This document shows positions 33,418 through 41,931 of a stretch of 64,000 nucleotides of DNA, in pieces (position 1 is the stretch's first letter; each line of letters starts with the position of its first letter). Source of the stretch: DAIMFL01 sp964372215 (lineage in GTDB: Bacteria; Pseudomonadota; Alphaproteobacteria; Dongiales; Dongiaceae); NCBI GenBank assembly GCA_964372215.1, contig CAYJQC010000006.1, forward strand, positions 1-64,000, written 5' to 3'. The notes under the pieces were generated by a model. It was not told the DNA's origin. It worked only from the letters and a program-made list of their open reading frames with translations, and ran no database searches. A program made the translations under genes and the position numbers.

Positions 33418-34073
33418 ACGCGATGGGCGACGGCACGGCGGCGCAAGGGGCGGCGGTCGCGCCGGCCGACCGGCCGACCGACAGCCGATGGCCCGAGATC
33501 AGGGCGTGGCGCCGGGCGACCCGCGCCGAGCTGATCGGCGCCCGCGTGCGGCTGTCCCGGCTGGAGCGCGAGCAGCGCGCCGCCGCCGTGCTCGACCGGC
33601 TGGCCACGGAACTGCCGTCGATCGAGGGCGGCGTGGTCGGATTCTACTGGGCCTTCAAGGCCGAGATCGACGTTCGCGGCCTAGTGCGGACGCTTATCGC
33701 GCGCGGCGCCCGGGCCGCCCTGCCGGTCGTGGTCGAGCGCGCGACGCCGCTCGAGTTCTGGGCCTGGCAGCCGCGCATGAAGATGGCGCGCGGGGTGTGG
33801 AACATTCCGATCCCCGGGGAGCGGGTGCCGGTGCAGCCCGACCTGCTGATCGTGCCGCTGGTCGGCTTCGACGGCGCTGGCTACCGCCTCGGCTATGGCG
33901 GCGGCTACTACGACCGCACCCTGGCGGCGCTGGCGCCGCGGCCGCGCTGCATCGGGATCGGCTTCGAGCTGGGCCGGCTCGACAGCATCCGGCCGCAGCC
34001 GCACGACATCCCGATGGATGCGATCGTGACCGAGGAGCGCGCCTTCCGGCGCGGCGACGGCCTCAGCCCTTGA
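33414..34073 (+). CDS. 5-formyltetrahydrofolate cyclo-ligase
   Basis: A 219-residue ATP-dependent enzyme that converts 5-formyl-THF to 5,10-methenyl-THF. The family motif LGYGGGYYDRTLAAL and the ATP-site lysine and arginine region around RAWRRATRAEL are present, as is IVPLVGFDGAGYRLG. It carries about 25 extra N-terminal residues. Its ATG overlaps the previous stop, and its 3' end overlaps the opposite SMP-30 gene by 11 bp. Confidence 0.92.
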   Translation: MNAMGDGTAAQGAAVAPADRPTDSRWPEIRAWRRATRAELIGARVRLSRLEREQRAAAVLDRLATELPSIEGGVVGFYWAFKAEIDVRGLVRTLIARGARAALPVVVERATPLEFWAWQPRMKMARGVWNIPIPGERVPVQPDLLIVPLVGFDGAGYRLGYGGGYYDRTLAALAPRPRCIGIGFELGRLDSIRPQPHDIPMDAIVTEERAFRRGDGLSP

Positions 34074-34965
34074 AGCGCGGCTCCGGCAGGCCCCTCACGC
34101 CGAGGCCGTGGACCGCGAACACGCTGCCGGCATGGGGCTCCTTCTGGGGGATTCCCTTCATCGGCCGGCCCATCGACGTGATGTACATCACGTCGAGATT
34201 CCTGCCGCCGAACATCACGCTGGTGAGGTTGCGCACGGGCGCGTCGATCATGCGGTCGATGCTGCCGTCGGGCGCGTAGCGGATGATCCGCCCGCCGAAC
34301 ACATGGGCGTTCCAGATATAGCCTTCGGCGTCGACGGTCGAGCCGTCGAAGGTGCCGGGATAGTCATGGTTGGTGGCGAAGACGCGGCGGTTCGCGACGC
34401 CGCCGGTGGCGATGTCGTAGTCGTAGGCGTACATCACCTTGTCGTAGGAATCGCAGAAATAGAACGTCTTGTCGTCCGGGCTCCAGCACGGGCCGTTCGA
34501 GCATTTGATGCCCGAATCCAGGCGGTGGATGGAAAGGTCGGGATCGAGGCGATAGAGCGTCGAGTTGCGCACCGGGCGCTGGCCGCGCGCCGCGTCCTCG
34601 CGGTCGTGGTCGTAGGACATGTAGCCGGCGACGAAGCGGCCGCGGCGATCGACCTTGCCGTCGTTCAGCCGGTTCTCGGGCTCGTCGGCCTCGGGATCGC
34701 CGACATGGGTGAGCTTCTGGGTCTTGAAGTCGTAGAGGTTGAAGCCGTTGGCCAGCGCCAGCACCGCGCCGCCCTTCTCGCGCAATGCCATCGAGCCGAT
34801 GTGGCTCGGCACGTAGTACAGCTTCACGTCGCTGCCGTCCTCCTTGCAGCTCCAGATTTCGGCGGCGGAGGAGTCGATCCAGTACAGCCGCTGCTCCTCG
34901 ACATCCCACAGCGGGCCCTCGCCGAGATGGTTCTTGGAATCGACGAGCAGACGAATCTCGACCAT
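34063..34965 (-). CDS. SMP-30/gluconolactonase-family lactonase
   Basis: A 300-residue six-bladed propeller hydrolase. The metal-site residues are visible: Glu16 in HLGEGPLWD, Asn in RLNDGKVD and CSNGPCWSPDD, and Asp in TFDGSTVDAEG. It would open a sugar lactone such as gluconolactone or another aldonolactone. ATG 34965 follows AAGGGGGAAC. It stands alone, convergent with the cyclo-ligase gene. Confidence 0.9.
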   Translation of the reverse strand: MVEIRLLVDSKNHLGEGPLWDVEEQRLYWIDSSAAEIWSCKEDGSDVKLYYVPSHIGSMALREKGGAVLALANGFNLYDFKTQKLTHVGDPEADEPENRLNDGKVDRRGRFVAGYMSYDHDREDAARGQRPVRNSTLYRLDPDLSIHRLDSGIKCSNGPCWSPDDKTFYFCDSYDKVMYAYDYDIATGGVANRRVFATNHDYPGTFDGSTVDAEGYIWNAHVFGGRIIRYAPDGSIDRMIDAPVRNLTSVMFGGRNLDVMYITSMGRPMKGIPQKEPHAGSVFAVHGLGVRGLPEPRFKG

Positions 34966-35381
34966 GGCGTTCCCCCTTGGCGGCCGAATGCTGCGGCGAC
35001 GGCACCATGGCCGCCGCGACTGGCGGCCAGTTTGACAGCCCCGCGTTGCAATGACAACGTTTTCCCTCTCAAATTTACGCGATCTTCCGGGCTCATGGGT
35101 AGCGGAACGGCACATGCCCCGGCACGCGTGACGCTCCATCGCCTCCACCGTTCGGACCCATTGATTTCCTCCCGGGGCGGTCCCATCTTCCCTCCATGCG
35201 CAGGTATCTGTTCATCCGCCGACTACTACTCCGCTCGGGCCAGCTTCACGCAGGCTCGTAGCCCGGGGCGTTGCCCGTCGCGTTGACGACGGTGCGGCCC
35301 CGGGTCGCTCTCACCCCTTCGCAAAATTCGCAGCTGCTGATGATGCGTCCCGTCGAGTGGACGCGCTCAACGGAGGTGCGC
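34966..35381. other. Gene-free stretch, about 415 bp
   Basis: I find no convincing coding frame, RNA gene or repeat here on either strand. It holds the upstream region of the SMP-30 gene and reaches up to the candidate small ORF at 35382. Base composition is like the surroundings, so a decayed gene cannot be excluded. Confidence 0.4.
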
Positions 35382-35570
35382 ATGGATTCGAACAGGTTTC
35401 ACGACGCCCGCGGCGCGGCATCGGCTGCCGGCGTACCGGCAGAACATTCGGCAACGGCGCCATCGCCAACCGTCCGGGTTCTGTCCTTGCGCCGATCCAC
35501 CTCGCCAAAGCCGGTGGCAATGCCGCTGCCGGAAAGGCCCGACGACGACCCGGGGCCGCAGGCGGCATAG
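35382..35570 (+). CDS. Small hypothetical proline-rich protein, 62 aa
   Basis: A short frame beginning MDSNRFHDARG with a good GGAGG ribosome site 6 bp upstream. The composition is rich in Ala, Pro, Ser and Arg, with an acidic PERPDDDPGPQAA end, and no domain or membrane segment is recognised. The ribosome site is the main support. It may be translated but have no conserved role. Confidence 0.4.
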   Translation: MDSNRFHDARGAASAAGVPAEHSATAPSPTVRVLSLRRSTSPKPVAMPLPERPDDDPGPQAA

Positions 35571-35639
35571 GCGCGCGGCACAGACGCCAAGCCCAGCAAC
35601 GAGAGGCCCGCAGATCTTGCGTGGCCCGACTTAGAAGGT

Positions 35640-35661
35640 CCTGGCCATAGGGATGGCCGGG
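35640..35661 (+). promoter_or_regulatory. Hairpin directly before the rnk ribosome binding site
   Basis: Arms 35640-35648 and 35653-35661 can pair over 9 bp (one G-U) around an AGGG tetraloop, ending 2 bp before the AGGAG ribosome site. Such a stem could influence translation initiation of rnk or be a leader hairpin. Evidence is the pairing and position only. Confidence 0.4.
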
Positions 35662-35675
35662 CAGGAGAAATGACG

Positions 35676-36131
35676 ATGCAGAACAATCTTGCCGCGCGTG
35701 GCGACCAGACTCGCGCCCCCGACGGGGCCATCGTGCTGACTCGTGCCGACTATCGCGAGTTGCTGCCGTTCGCGGCGGTATCCCGGCAGGTCGGCGACGT
35801 CGGCGACCAGCTCGCGGAAAAGTTCGAAACGGCGACGATCGTCGAGTCGACGGCGGTTTCCCCGGCGGTGGTCACCATGAACACCGAGCTGGAGGTGCGC
35901 GACGAGTCGAGCGGCCATGTCGCCCGACTCATCCTGGTGCATCCGCGCGAAGCTAACATCGCCGCAGGCCGCATCTCGGTGCTGACGCCGGTGGGGGCCG
36001 CGCTGCTCGGCCTGGCTGAGGGCGCGTCGACGCGCGTCCAGGGTCCAAGCGGCGAGGAGAGGAACCTCACCGTCCTGCGGGTGCTGATGCAGCCCGAGGC
36101 GCGCGCCCGGAACATCGAGCCGGCTGACTGA
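35676..36131 (+). CDS. rnk: Rnk/GreA-C-terminal-domain protein (nucleoside diphosphate kinase regulator)
   Basis: A 151-residue protein. The C-terminal GreA/GreB-like domain shows ARLILVHPREANIAAGRISV and TPVGAALLGLAEGAS, the Rnk signature; the N-terminus is a short coiled segment. Rnk binds RNA polymerase and affects NTP levels. The start was set at ATG 35676 because the AGGAG is 8 bp away; ATG 35670 would be too close. It is followed by a long hairpin and the convergent alcohol dehydrogenase. Confidence 0.88.
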   Translation: MQNNLAARGDQTRAPDGAIVLTRADYRELLPFAAVSRQVGDVGDQLAEKFETATIVESTAVSPAVVTMNTELEVRDESSGHVARLILVHPREANIAAGRISVLTPVGAALLGLAEGASTRVQGPSGEERNLTVLRVLMQPEARARNIEPAD

Positions 36132-36212
36132 ATGGAAGAGCATAAGCCGCCCGCCGGCCTGCTTGGCGCGAGCGTCCCCCGTGACGCGCCGGCAGACGGG
36201 ACCGAGGCGGCA

Positions 36213-36250
36213 CAGCCCAGACCGATCCCTCCCGGGAAAGGTCTGGGCTG
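36213..36250. terminator. Hairpin between rnk and the alcohol dehydrogenase gene
   Basis: CAGCCCAGACC (36213-36223) and GGTCTGGGCTG (36240-36250) form a perfect 11-bp stem with a 16-nt loop, itself containing TCCC/GGGA. It sits between converging genes, the position of a bidirectional terminator; the plus side is followed by the pyrimidine-rich ACCCTCTTTG. Confidence 0.7.
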
Positions 36251-36283
36251 ACCCTCTTTGCCGTCCCCGCCGCCGCGGTCCGT

Positions 36284-37339
36284 TCACCCGATATCGAGCA
36301 CCACGCGGCCGACGATCTTGCCCTGGCGCATGCGCTCCAGCACCTCGTTGATGGCGCCGAGCTTCTGCTTCGCGATGGTCGCCTTGACCAGGCCGTTGGT
36401 GGCGAAGGCGACGGCCTCGTCGAGATCGAGGCGGGTGCCGACATTGGAGCCGCGCACCGACAGCTCCCAATTGGTGATCGCCGAGATCGAGGCGCGGATC
36501 TCGTCGGCCTTGCCGCCGGGCAGGCCGATATAGGCGACGGTGCCGGCCGGCCGCAGCATCAGGATCGCCTGCTCGAAGGCGCGGGTGGCGACCGCGGTGA
36601 CGATGGCGCCGTGGCTGCCGCCGATCTTGTCCTGGATCACCTGGACCGGATCGGCCGTGCTGGCGTCGACCGTCAGCTCGGCGCCGAGCCTCTTGGCCAG
36701 CTTCAGCTTCTCCGGCGCCACGTCGACCGCCGCGACCCGCATGCCCATGGCGCGCGCGTACTGCACGGCGATGTGGCCGAGCCCACCGATGCCGACGATG
36801 GCGACCCACTGGCCGGGCCGCGTCCCGGTGCGCTTCAGCCCGCGATAGGTGGTGACGCCGGCGCACAGGATCGGCGCCATCTCGTGCATGTCGATCGATT
36901 TCGCCAGCCGCCCGACGAAGGCTGCCGGGGCCACCAAGTATTCGGCATAGCCACCCGGCTTGGAATAGCCGGTCGCCTCGCCCCGCTTGCAGATCGTCTC
37001 CATGCCGGCCAGGCAGAACTCGCAGGCGCCGCAGGCGCTGAACATCCAGGGCACGCCGACCCGCTCGCCGATCTTGAAGCCGGCGACCCCGGCGCCGAGC
37101 CCGGCCACCGTGCCGGCCACCTCGTGGCCGGGAATCAGCGGCAGCACCGGCCCCGGGGTCCAGTCGCCGTCGACCGCGTGCAGGTCGCTGTGGCAGACGC
37201 CGCAGGCCACCACCTTGATCAGGATCTCGCCCGGGCCGGGCTCGGGGATCGGCAGGGTCTCGATCTCGAGGGGCGTGCCGAGCTTGCGCAGCACCGCCGC
37301 CTGCATGGTGTTCTTGCCCGAAGCCGCCGCTTTCGCCAT
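36284..37339 (-). CDS. Zinc-dependent alcohol dehydrogenase, AdhP-like
   Basis: A 351-residue medium-chain dehydrogenase. The catalytic zinc site is ACGVCHSDLHAVDGDW with Cys, His and GHEVAG; the structural zinc uses four cysteines in CGACEFCLAGMETIC; GIGGLGHIAVQYARAMG is the NAD(P) motif. The ATG at 37339 follows GGAGGGGGCG. It would oxidise primary alcohols. It is divergent from the LuxR regulator. Confidence 0.93.
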   Translation of the reverse strand: MAKAAASGKNTMQAAVLRKLGTPLEIETLPIPEPGPGEILIKVVACGVCHSDLHAVDGDWTPGPVLPLIPGHEVAGTVAGLGAGVAGFKIGERVGVPWMFSACGACEFCLAGMETICKRGEATGYSKPGGYAEYLVAPAAFVGRLAKSIDMHEMAPILCAGVTTYRGLKRTGTRPGQWVAIVGIGGLGHIAVQYARAMGMRVAAVDVAPEKLKLAKRLGAELTVDASTADPVQVIQDKIGGSHGAIVTAVATRAFEQAILMLRPAGTVAYIGLPGGKADEIRASISAITNWELSVRGSNVGTRLDLDEAVAFATNGLVKATIAKQKLGAINEVLERMRQGKIVGRVVLDIG

Positions 37340-37497
37340 CGCCCCCTCCATGTCCTGTCGCGCAACCGGCCGCGGCGGGTTTCCCGGTCGCCGCCGGCCC
37401 GCTACGATCCCGTTCGAGCCCGCGAGCATAGCGGCCCCGGGCCGGCGCGACATATCCCCAAAGCGATAAGGATCCGCACCCTGAGCGGCCGACCCCG

Positions 37498-38400
37498 ATG
37501 AAGCCGGTTCCCGCCAAGCCGATCGCAGCCGCCGCGGTTTCCGCGCGTCCGCCGGCGCCGCGGCCGGCGCCCCCGCTGGCGCGCTCGCATCTGCTGCTGG
37601 CGCAATGGAGCCGCAGCGTCGGCGAGCTGGTGCGCGCCTGCGACGGCCCGGGATTCGAGGTGGCGCTGTGCGCGGCCTTGCGCCGGCTGGTCGAGTTCGA
37701 CTTCGCCATGGTGTTCGCCTATCGCGGCGCCGAGCGGCCGGTGGCGCTCGGCGACACCCTCGACGCCGAGCTGCGGCGGGTGCTGATCCTGGACTACCTG
37801 AACGGGCCCTATCTCCTCGATCCGTTCTTCCAGGCGATCCTCGACGGCATCAGCGACGGCTGCCACCGGCTCGCCAACCTGGCGCCGGACCGGTTCCGCC
37901 AGAGCGAGTACTACCGCGCCCACTATGCCCGTACCCGGATCGGCGAGGAGGTCGGCTTCTTCTTCGCGCTGCCGGGCGAGGTGATGGGCGTGCTGTCCTT
38001 CGCCCGCTGGAACGATCATCCGCCGCTCACCCGCCAGGACGAGGCGCTGCTGCGCGCCATCGAGCCGTCGCTCGGTGGCCTGTGCGCCCGCCACTGGGCC
38101 GGCGCGGCGCGGCGCTTTCCCGGCGTCTCCGGCCCGGCGGGAAACTCGGTTCTGACCGGCCCGGCCGGCGGACCGCTGCCCCTGGCCCGGGCGATGGAAC
38201 GCTTCGGCGCGGCGCGGCTTTCCAACCGCGAGCGCGAAATCGTCACCTATGTCCTGCAGGGCCATTCCACCGAATCGATCGCCCGCCATCTCGACATCAG
38301 TCCGGGCACCGTGAAGATCCACCGCAAGAACATTTACCGGAAGCTCGGCATCTCGACCCAGGCCGAGCTGTTCGCCTCGTTCCTGCAGTCGCTGCCCTGA
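37498..38400 (+). CDS. LuxR-family regulator with N-terminal sensory domain
   Basis: A 300-residue regulator. After a proline-rich lead, residues 35-200 form a GAF-like or autoinducer-like sensor domain, and the end is a LuxR helix-turn-helix (LSNREREIVTYVLQGHSTES, then HLDISPGTVKIHRKN). It lies just upstream of the PotD-type operon at 38582 and probably controls it in response to a small ligand. An AGGGATATCCCT palindrome follows the gene, and an ATATCCC half-copy sits upstream at 37452. Confidence 0.9.
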   Translation: MKPVPAKPIAAAAVSARPPAPRPAPPLARSHLLLAQWSRSVGELVRACDGPGFEVALCAALRRLVEFDFAMVFAYRGAERPVALGDTLDAELRRVLILDYLNGPYLLDPFFQAILDGISDGCHRLANLAPDRFRQSEYYRAHYARTRIGEEVGFFFALPGEVMGVLSFARWNDHPPLTRQDEALLRAIEPSLGGLCARHWAGAARRFPGVSGPAGNSVLTGPAGGPLPLARAMERFGAARLSNREREIVTYVLQGHSTESIARHLDISPGTVKIHRKNIYRKLGISTQAELFASFLQSLP

Positions 38401-38426
38401 GGCGGTCCGCGCCGTCATATACCCCG

Positions 38427-38438
38427 AGGGATATCCCT
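38427..38438. promoter_or_regulatory. Candidate operator palindrome before the second ABC operon
   Basis: AGGGATATCCCT is a perfect 12-bp palindrome 26 bp after the luxR stop and 143 bp before the binding-protein gene. ATATCCC recurs at 37452-37458, upstream of luxR. It is a good candidate binding site for the LuxR protein; this is inference from position and symmetry. Confidence 0.5.
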
Positions 38439-38581
38439 GTATGCGGCCGGGGGCACTAGGCTACGCTGCAGGGTGGCACGGACGCAGGGCGCGAGGGGCC
38501 GGTCGGGTCCCGCGCCGGGCGGCCGGATGCTGCCTGCGGCACATATCAGACCCGAACGGGCGAGACAGGGAGACACGAACG

Positions 38582-39763
38582 ATGAGCAAGACCTGGTACA
38601 GCGATCTGCCCCAGTACTACCAGCGCCAGATCAAGGCCCTCGGGCTCGACGAGGCGGGCCTGACCCGCCGCCGGATGATGAAGGCGATGGCGGCGACCGC
38701 CGGCACCGTCGCGGCGGGCAGCCTGGTGCGGCCGGCGCGGGCGGCTACCGACCTAGGCTACATGTGCTGGGAGGGCTACAACGACCCGCGCATCATCGAT
38801 CCCTTCAACGCCGCCAACGACACCGACATCAGCTTCGACCTGATCGTCGATTCGCCGGGCGGCTTCGCCAAGCTGCAGGCCGGCGCCTCGCGCGAGATCG
38901 ACGTGGTCTCGACCGACCTGCCCTGGGTCACCCGCATGGGCCCGGCGGGCTTGGCGCTCGAGCTCGACCCCGCCGACTACGCCGACGTCTTCGCCACCTT
39001 CTACGACCAGTTCAAGCCGCCGTTCGAGCCGCTGCTGCACGACGGCAAGACCATCGGCATCGCCACCCGCTGGGGCTGGGTCGGCCCCTGCCTCAACACC
39101 GACGTCTCCGACCCCGAGGATTGGCGCAGCTACGATCCCGTCTTCGACGCCGGCAACAAGGACAAGATCTGCGTCATGGACTGGGGCGACTGGCCGATCC
39201 TGCCGATGGCGCTCCATGCCGGCATCAACCCGTACGAGGAGCTCGACGACGCAGCTCTCGAAGAAGTGCGCAAGGTGCTGCGCGCCATGTTCAAGAACAC
39301 CCGCACCCTGGTCGGCGACCTGACCCTGGCGCAGAAGGGCCTGCTCGACGGCTCGCTGATCGGCTGCATCGGCGCCGGCTCGTACCTGACCTCGGCGATC
39401 CGCAAGCAGGGCCACAAGAACATCGTCGCCGTCGTGCCCGATCCGAAGGATGGCCTGAAGCAGGGCATCATCTGGGTCGAGGCGACCGCGATCCTGGCCG
39501 AGACCGACCAGCCGGAGCTGGCCAGGAAGCTGATCAAGCACGTCGTCTCCAAGGATGTCGGCAAGGTGCTGTCGCTGCTCGACACCACCTGCAACGTCGT
39601 GACCAACGCCGAGGTCGAGACCGAGTACACCCAGGAGGAGAAGGACATCCTGCAGACCGACTACATGTGGCACGCCTGGGACAACAGCAACCTGCACCTG
39701 GTCGCGCCCCAGATCGACGAGATGCTGGCGATCTGGCAGGAGGAACTGGCCGCGGCCCAGTAG
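38582..39763 (+). CDS. ABC transporter substrate-binding protein, PotD-like, Tat-exported
   Basis: A 393-residue binding protein with a long leader carrying the twin-arginine motif LTRRRMMKAM and AAGSLVRPARA before the mature chain (ATDLGYMCWEGYNDPRIIDP). The rest is the spermidine/putrescine-binding fold. Tat export suggests folding in the cytoplasm. ATG 38582 follows GGGAG. It is the first gene of a complete transport operon with ATPase and two permeases. Ligand unknown. Confidence 0.92.
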   Translation: MSKTWYSDLPQYYQRQIKALGLDEAGLTRRRMMKAMAATAGTVAAGSLVRPARAATDLGYMCWEGYNDPRIIDPFNAANDTDISFDLIVDSPGGFAKLQAGASREIDVVSTDLPWVTRMGPAGLALELDPADYADVFATFYDQFKPPFEPLLHDGKTIGIATRWGWVGPCLNTDVSDPEDWRSYDPVFDAGNKDKICVMDWGDWPILPMALHAGINPYEELDDAALEEVRKVLRAMFKNTRTLVGDLTLAQKGLLDGSLIGCIGAGSYLTSAIRKQGHKNIVAVVPDPKDGLKQGIIWVEATAILAETDQPELARKLIKHVVSKDVGKVLSLLDTTCNVVTNAEVETEYTQEEKDILQTDYMWHAWDNSNLHLVAPQIDEMLAIWQEELAAAQ

Positions 39764-39795
39764 CGGGAACCGGCACGCCAGCGGCGGCGTCGCCG

Positions 39796-39834
39796 GCGGG
39801 GCGGCCCACTCCGGAAACCGGAGGGCCGCCCCGC
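39796..39834 (+). terminator. Strong hairpin after the second binding-protein gene
   Basis: GCGGGGCGGCCC (39796-39807) pairs with GGGCCGCCCCGC (39823-39834) over 12 bp, with an inner CCGG-AAA-CCGG mini-stem, followed by TCGCGTTTCTT. It lies 32 bp after the binding-protein stop and likely causes partial termination, setting a high binding-protein to transporter ratio. Confidence 0.75.
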
Positions 39835-39916
39835 TCGCGTTTCTTCCGGCCTGCCCTATACTCGCCGACGCCACCCGTTCCGTTCTCCGTTCCGATCCTC
39901 CCGGTTTCGCACGCTC

Positions 39917-41044
39917 ATGGCCGATTCCGACCTCCTCGACATCGTCGATCTGCGCAAGAGCTACGGCGCCTTCGAGGCGCTCAAGGGCGTCTCGCTCTCG
40001 GTGCGCCCGGGCGAGTTCGTGGCGCTGGTCGGGCCGTCGGGCTGCGGCAAGACCACCCTGCTGAAGCACGTCGCCGGGTTCGAGGAACCGAATGCCGGCG
40101 CCCTGCGGATCGACGGCAAGGACATGGCCGGCATTCCGCCGGCCGAACGGCCGACCAGCATGGTGTTCCAGCGCCTGGCCCTGTTCCCGCACATGACGGT
40201 GGCGGAGAACATCGGCTTTCCCCTGAAGCTGCGCCGGGTCGCGCCGGCGGAGATCGCGGCCCGGGTCGACGCCATGATCGAGCTGATGCAGCTCAAGCCG
40301 GAATACCTGACACGGTTTCCGCGCCAGCTTTCGGGCGGTGAGCAGCAGCGCGTGGCGCTTGCCCGCTCGATGATCTCCGAGCCGAAGCTGCTGCTGCTGG
40401 ACGAGCCCTTGTCGGCGCTCGACGTCAAGCTGAAGAAGGTCTTGCAGGCCGAATTGAAGCGCCTGCACCGCAGCGTCGGCGTCACTTTCCTGCACGTCAC
40501 CCACGACCTCGAGGAGGCGATGATGCTGGCCGACCGCATCTGCGTGATGCGCGGCGGCCGGGTGCTGCAGGTCGGCCGGCCCGACGACATCTACTACCGG
40601 CCGGCCGACGCGTTCGTCGCCGGCTTCATCGGCGAAACCAACCTGTTCCCGGCCGAAGTCGCGGGGCGGGAGAACGGCGGTTGGCGCTATCGCGCCGCCG
40701 AGATCCGCGACAGCTCGGGCCTGATCCCGGCCGAGCTGGCGGCCGCGGACCTGCGGCCGGGGACCGCCCGGCTGATGGTGCGGCCGGAACTCATTCGCAT
40801 CGCCGGGCCGATCGCCGGCGCGGCAGCGTTCGACTGCAGCGTCGACGCCGAGGTGATCGAGCTGTTCGTCAAGGGCGGCACCGTACAGTACCGGGCCCGC
40901 ACGCCGTCCGGCCAGACGGTGGTGTTCGAGATGCCCGGCACCTCGCGCCTGCCGGCCGACCTGGGCGACCGGGTCGCGCTCGGCTGGAACAAGGCGGACA
41001 TCTTCCTGTTCTGCGGCGACGGTTCCGCCGCCGAGGGCATCTGA
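39917..41044 (+). CDS. ABC transporter ATP-binding protein, PotA-like
   Basis: A 375-residue ATPase. Walker A GPSGCGKTTLL at 39-49, Q-loop in SMVFQRLALFPHMTVAENIG, the signature LSGGEQQRVALARS and Walker B LLLLDEPLSALD are all intact, followed by a TOBE domain from about residue 280. It powers the PotD-type system encoded around it and is the only PotA-like ATPase in the window, so it might also serve the incomplete system at 10357-15818. Confidence 0.95.
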   Translation: MADSDLLDIVDLRKSYGAFEALKGVSLSVRPGEFVALVGPSGCGKTTLLKHVAGFEEPNAGALRIDGKDMAGIPPAERPTSMVFQRLALFPHMTVAENIGFPLKLRRVAPAEIAARVDAMIELMQLKPEYLTRFPRQLSGGEQQRVALARSMISEPKLLLLDEPLSALDVKLKKVLQAELKRLHRSVGVTFLHVTHDLEEAMMLADRICVMRGGRVLQVGRPDDIYYRPADAFVAGFIGETNLFPAEVAGRENGGWRYRAAEIRDSSGLIPAELAAADLRPGTARLMVRPELIRIAGPIAGAAAFDCSVDAEVIELFVKGGTVQYRARTPSGQTVVFEMPGTSRLPADLGDRVALGWNKADIFLFCGDGSAAEGI

Positions 41045-41048
41045 GGCA

Positions 41049-41921
41049 GTGGCGGTGGAGATCGAGCGCAGCTGGCGCGACCCCGCGCTCCTCGGCAAGG
41101 CGCTGCCGGGAGTCGTGCTGCAGACCGCCTGCTTCCTGGCGCCGCTGCTGATGACCTTCGCGCTCACCTTCCAGAAGACCAGGAACTTCCAGCTCGAATG
41201 GGCCTGGAACTTCGACGTCTGGAGCGAGGTCTTCTCGAAGCCGCATTACTGGACGATCCTTTCGCACACGCTGATCATGGCGACCGTCTGCGTGGTGCTG
41301 TGCGTGGCGCTGGCGCTGCCCATCGCCTATGCGCTGGCGACCCGCGTCAAGCGCTTCGAGAACCACGTCAAGATCCTCATCACCTTCGCGTTCCTGACCG
41401 ACGCCACGCTCAAGACCTTCGGCTGGGTGCTGTTCCTCGACCAGAAGGGCGCCGCCAACTACCTGCTGGAGCAGATCGGCTTCCCGCCCGGCATGGTCGC
41501 CATCCTGTTCACCGACTGGGCCACCATGCTCGGCATGGTCTACGGCCTGCTGCCGTTCATGATCTTCACGGTCTATCTGTCGATCGACAGCATCGACCGC
41601 TCGCTGATCCTGGCCGCCTACGACGCCGGCGCCGGCAAGCTGCGCGCGTTCTGGGAAGTCACCCTGCCGCTCTGCCGGCCGGGCATCTGGGCCGGCGCGG
41701 TGCTGATCTTCCTGCTGGCGGTCGGGGCGTTCCTGGAACCCAAGGTGCTGGGCGGCGGCAAGTCGCCGATGACCGCCGAGCTGATCCGCCAGACCTTCGA
41801 GACCCGGGTCAACTGGCCGCTCGGCGCCGCGCTCACCTTCGTGCTGATGGCGGTCGCGGTGTTCGCGGTGCTGCTGTTCAACCGGGTCTACAGCCTGAAG
41901 CGCGCCCTGGTGACGTCGTGA
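41049..41921 (+). CDS. ABC transporter permease, PotB-like
   Basis: A 290-residue inner-membrane permease with six predicted helices. The EAA loop LAAYDAGAGKLRAFWEVTLP is clear near residue 195. GTG 41049 starts 4 bp after the ATPase stop, so the genes are coupled. It pairs with the PotC-like permease at 41932. Confidence 0.93.
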   Translation: MAVEIERSWRDPALLGKALPGVVLQTACFLAPLLMTFALTFQKTRNFQLEWAWNFDVWSEVFSKPHYWTILSHTLIMATVCVVLCVALALPIAYALATRVKRFENHVKILITFAFLTDATLKTFGWVLFLDQKGAANYLLEQIGFPPGMVAILFTDWATMLGMVYGLLPFMIFTVYLSIDSIDRSLILAAYDAGAGKLRAFWEVTLPLCRPGIWAGAVLIFLLAVGAFLEPKVLGGGKSPMTAELIRQTFETRVNWPLGAALTFVLMAVAVFAVLLFNRVYSLKRALVTS

Positions 41922-41931
41922 GGGCGGCGGC

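Noticed and set aside
31356..34073. A 905-residue frame ending in the cyclo-ligase
   Set aside because: Only the last 219 residues match a protein family; the earlier part is antisense to lysR and out of frame with nitronate monooxygenase.
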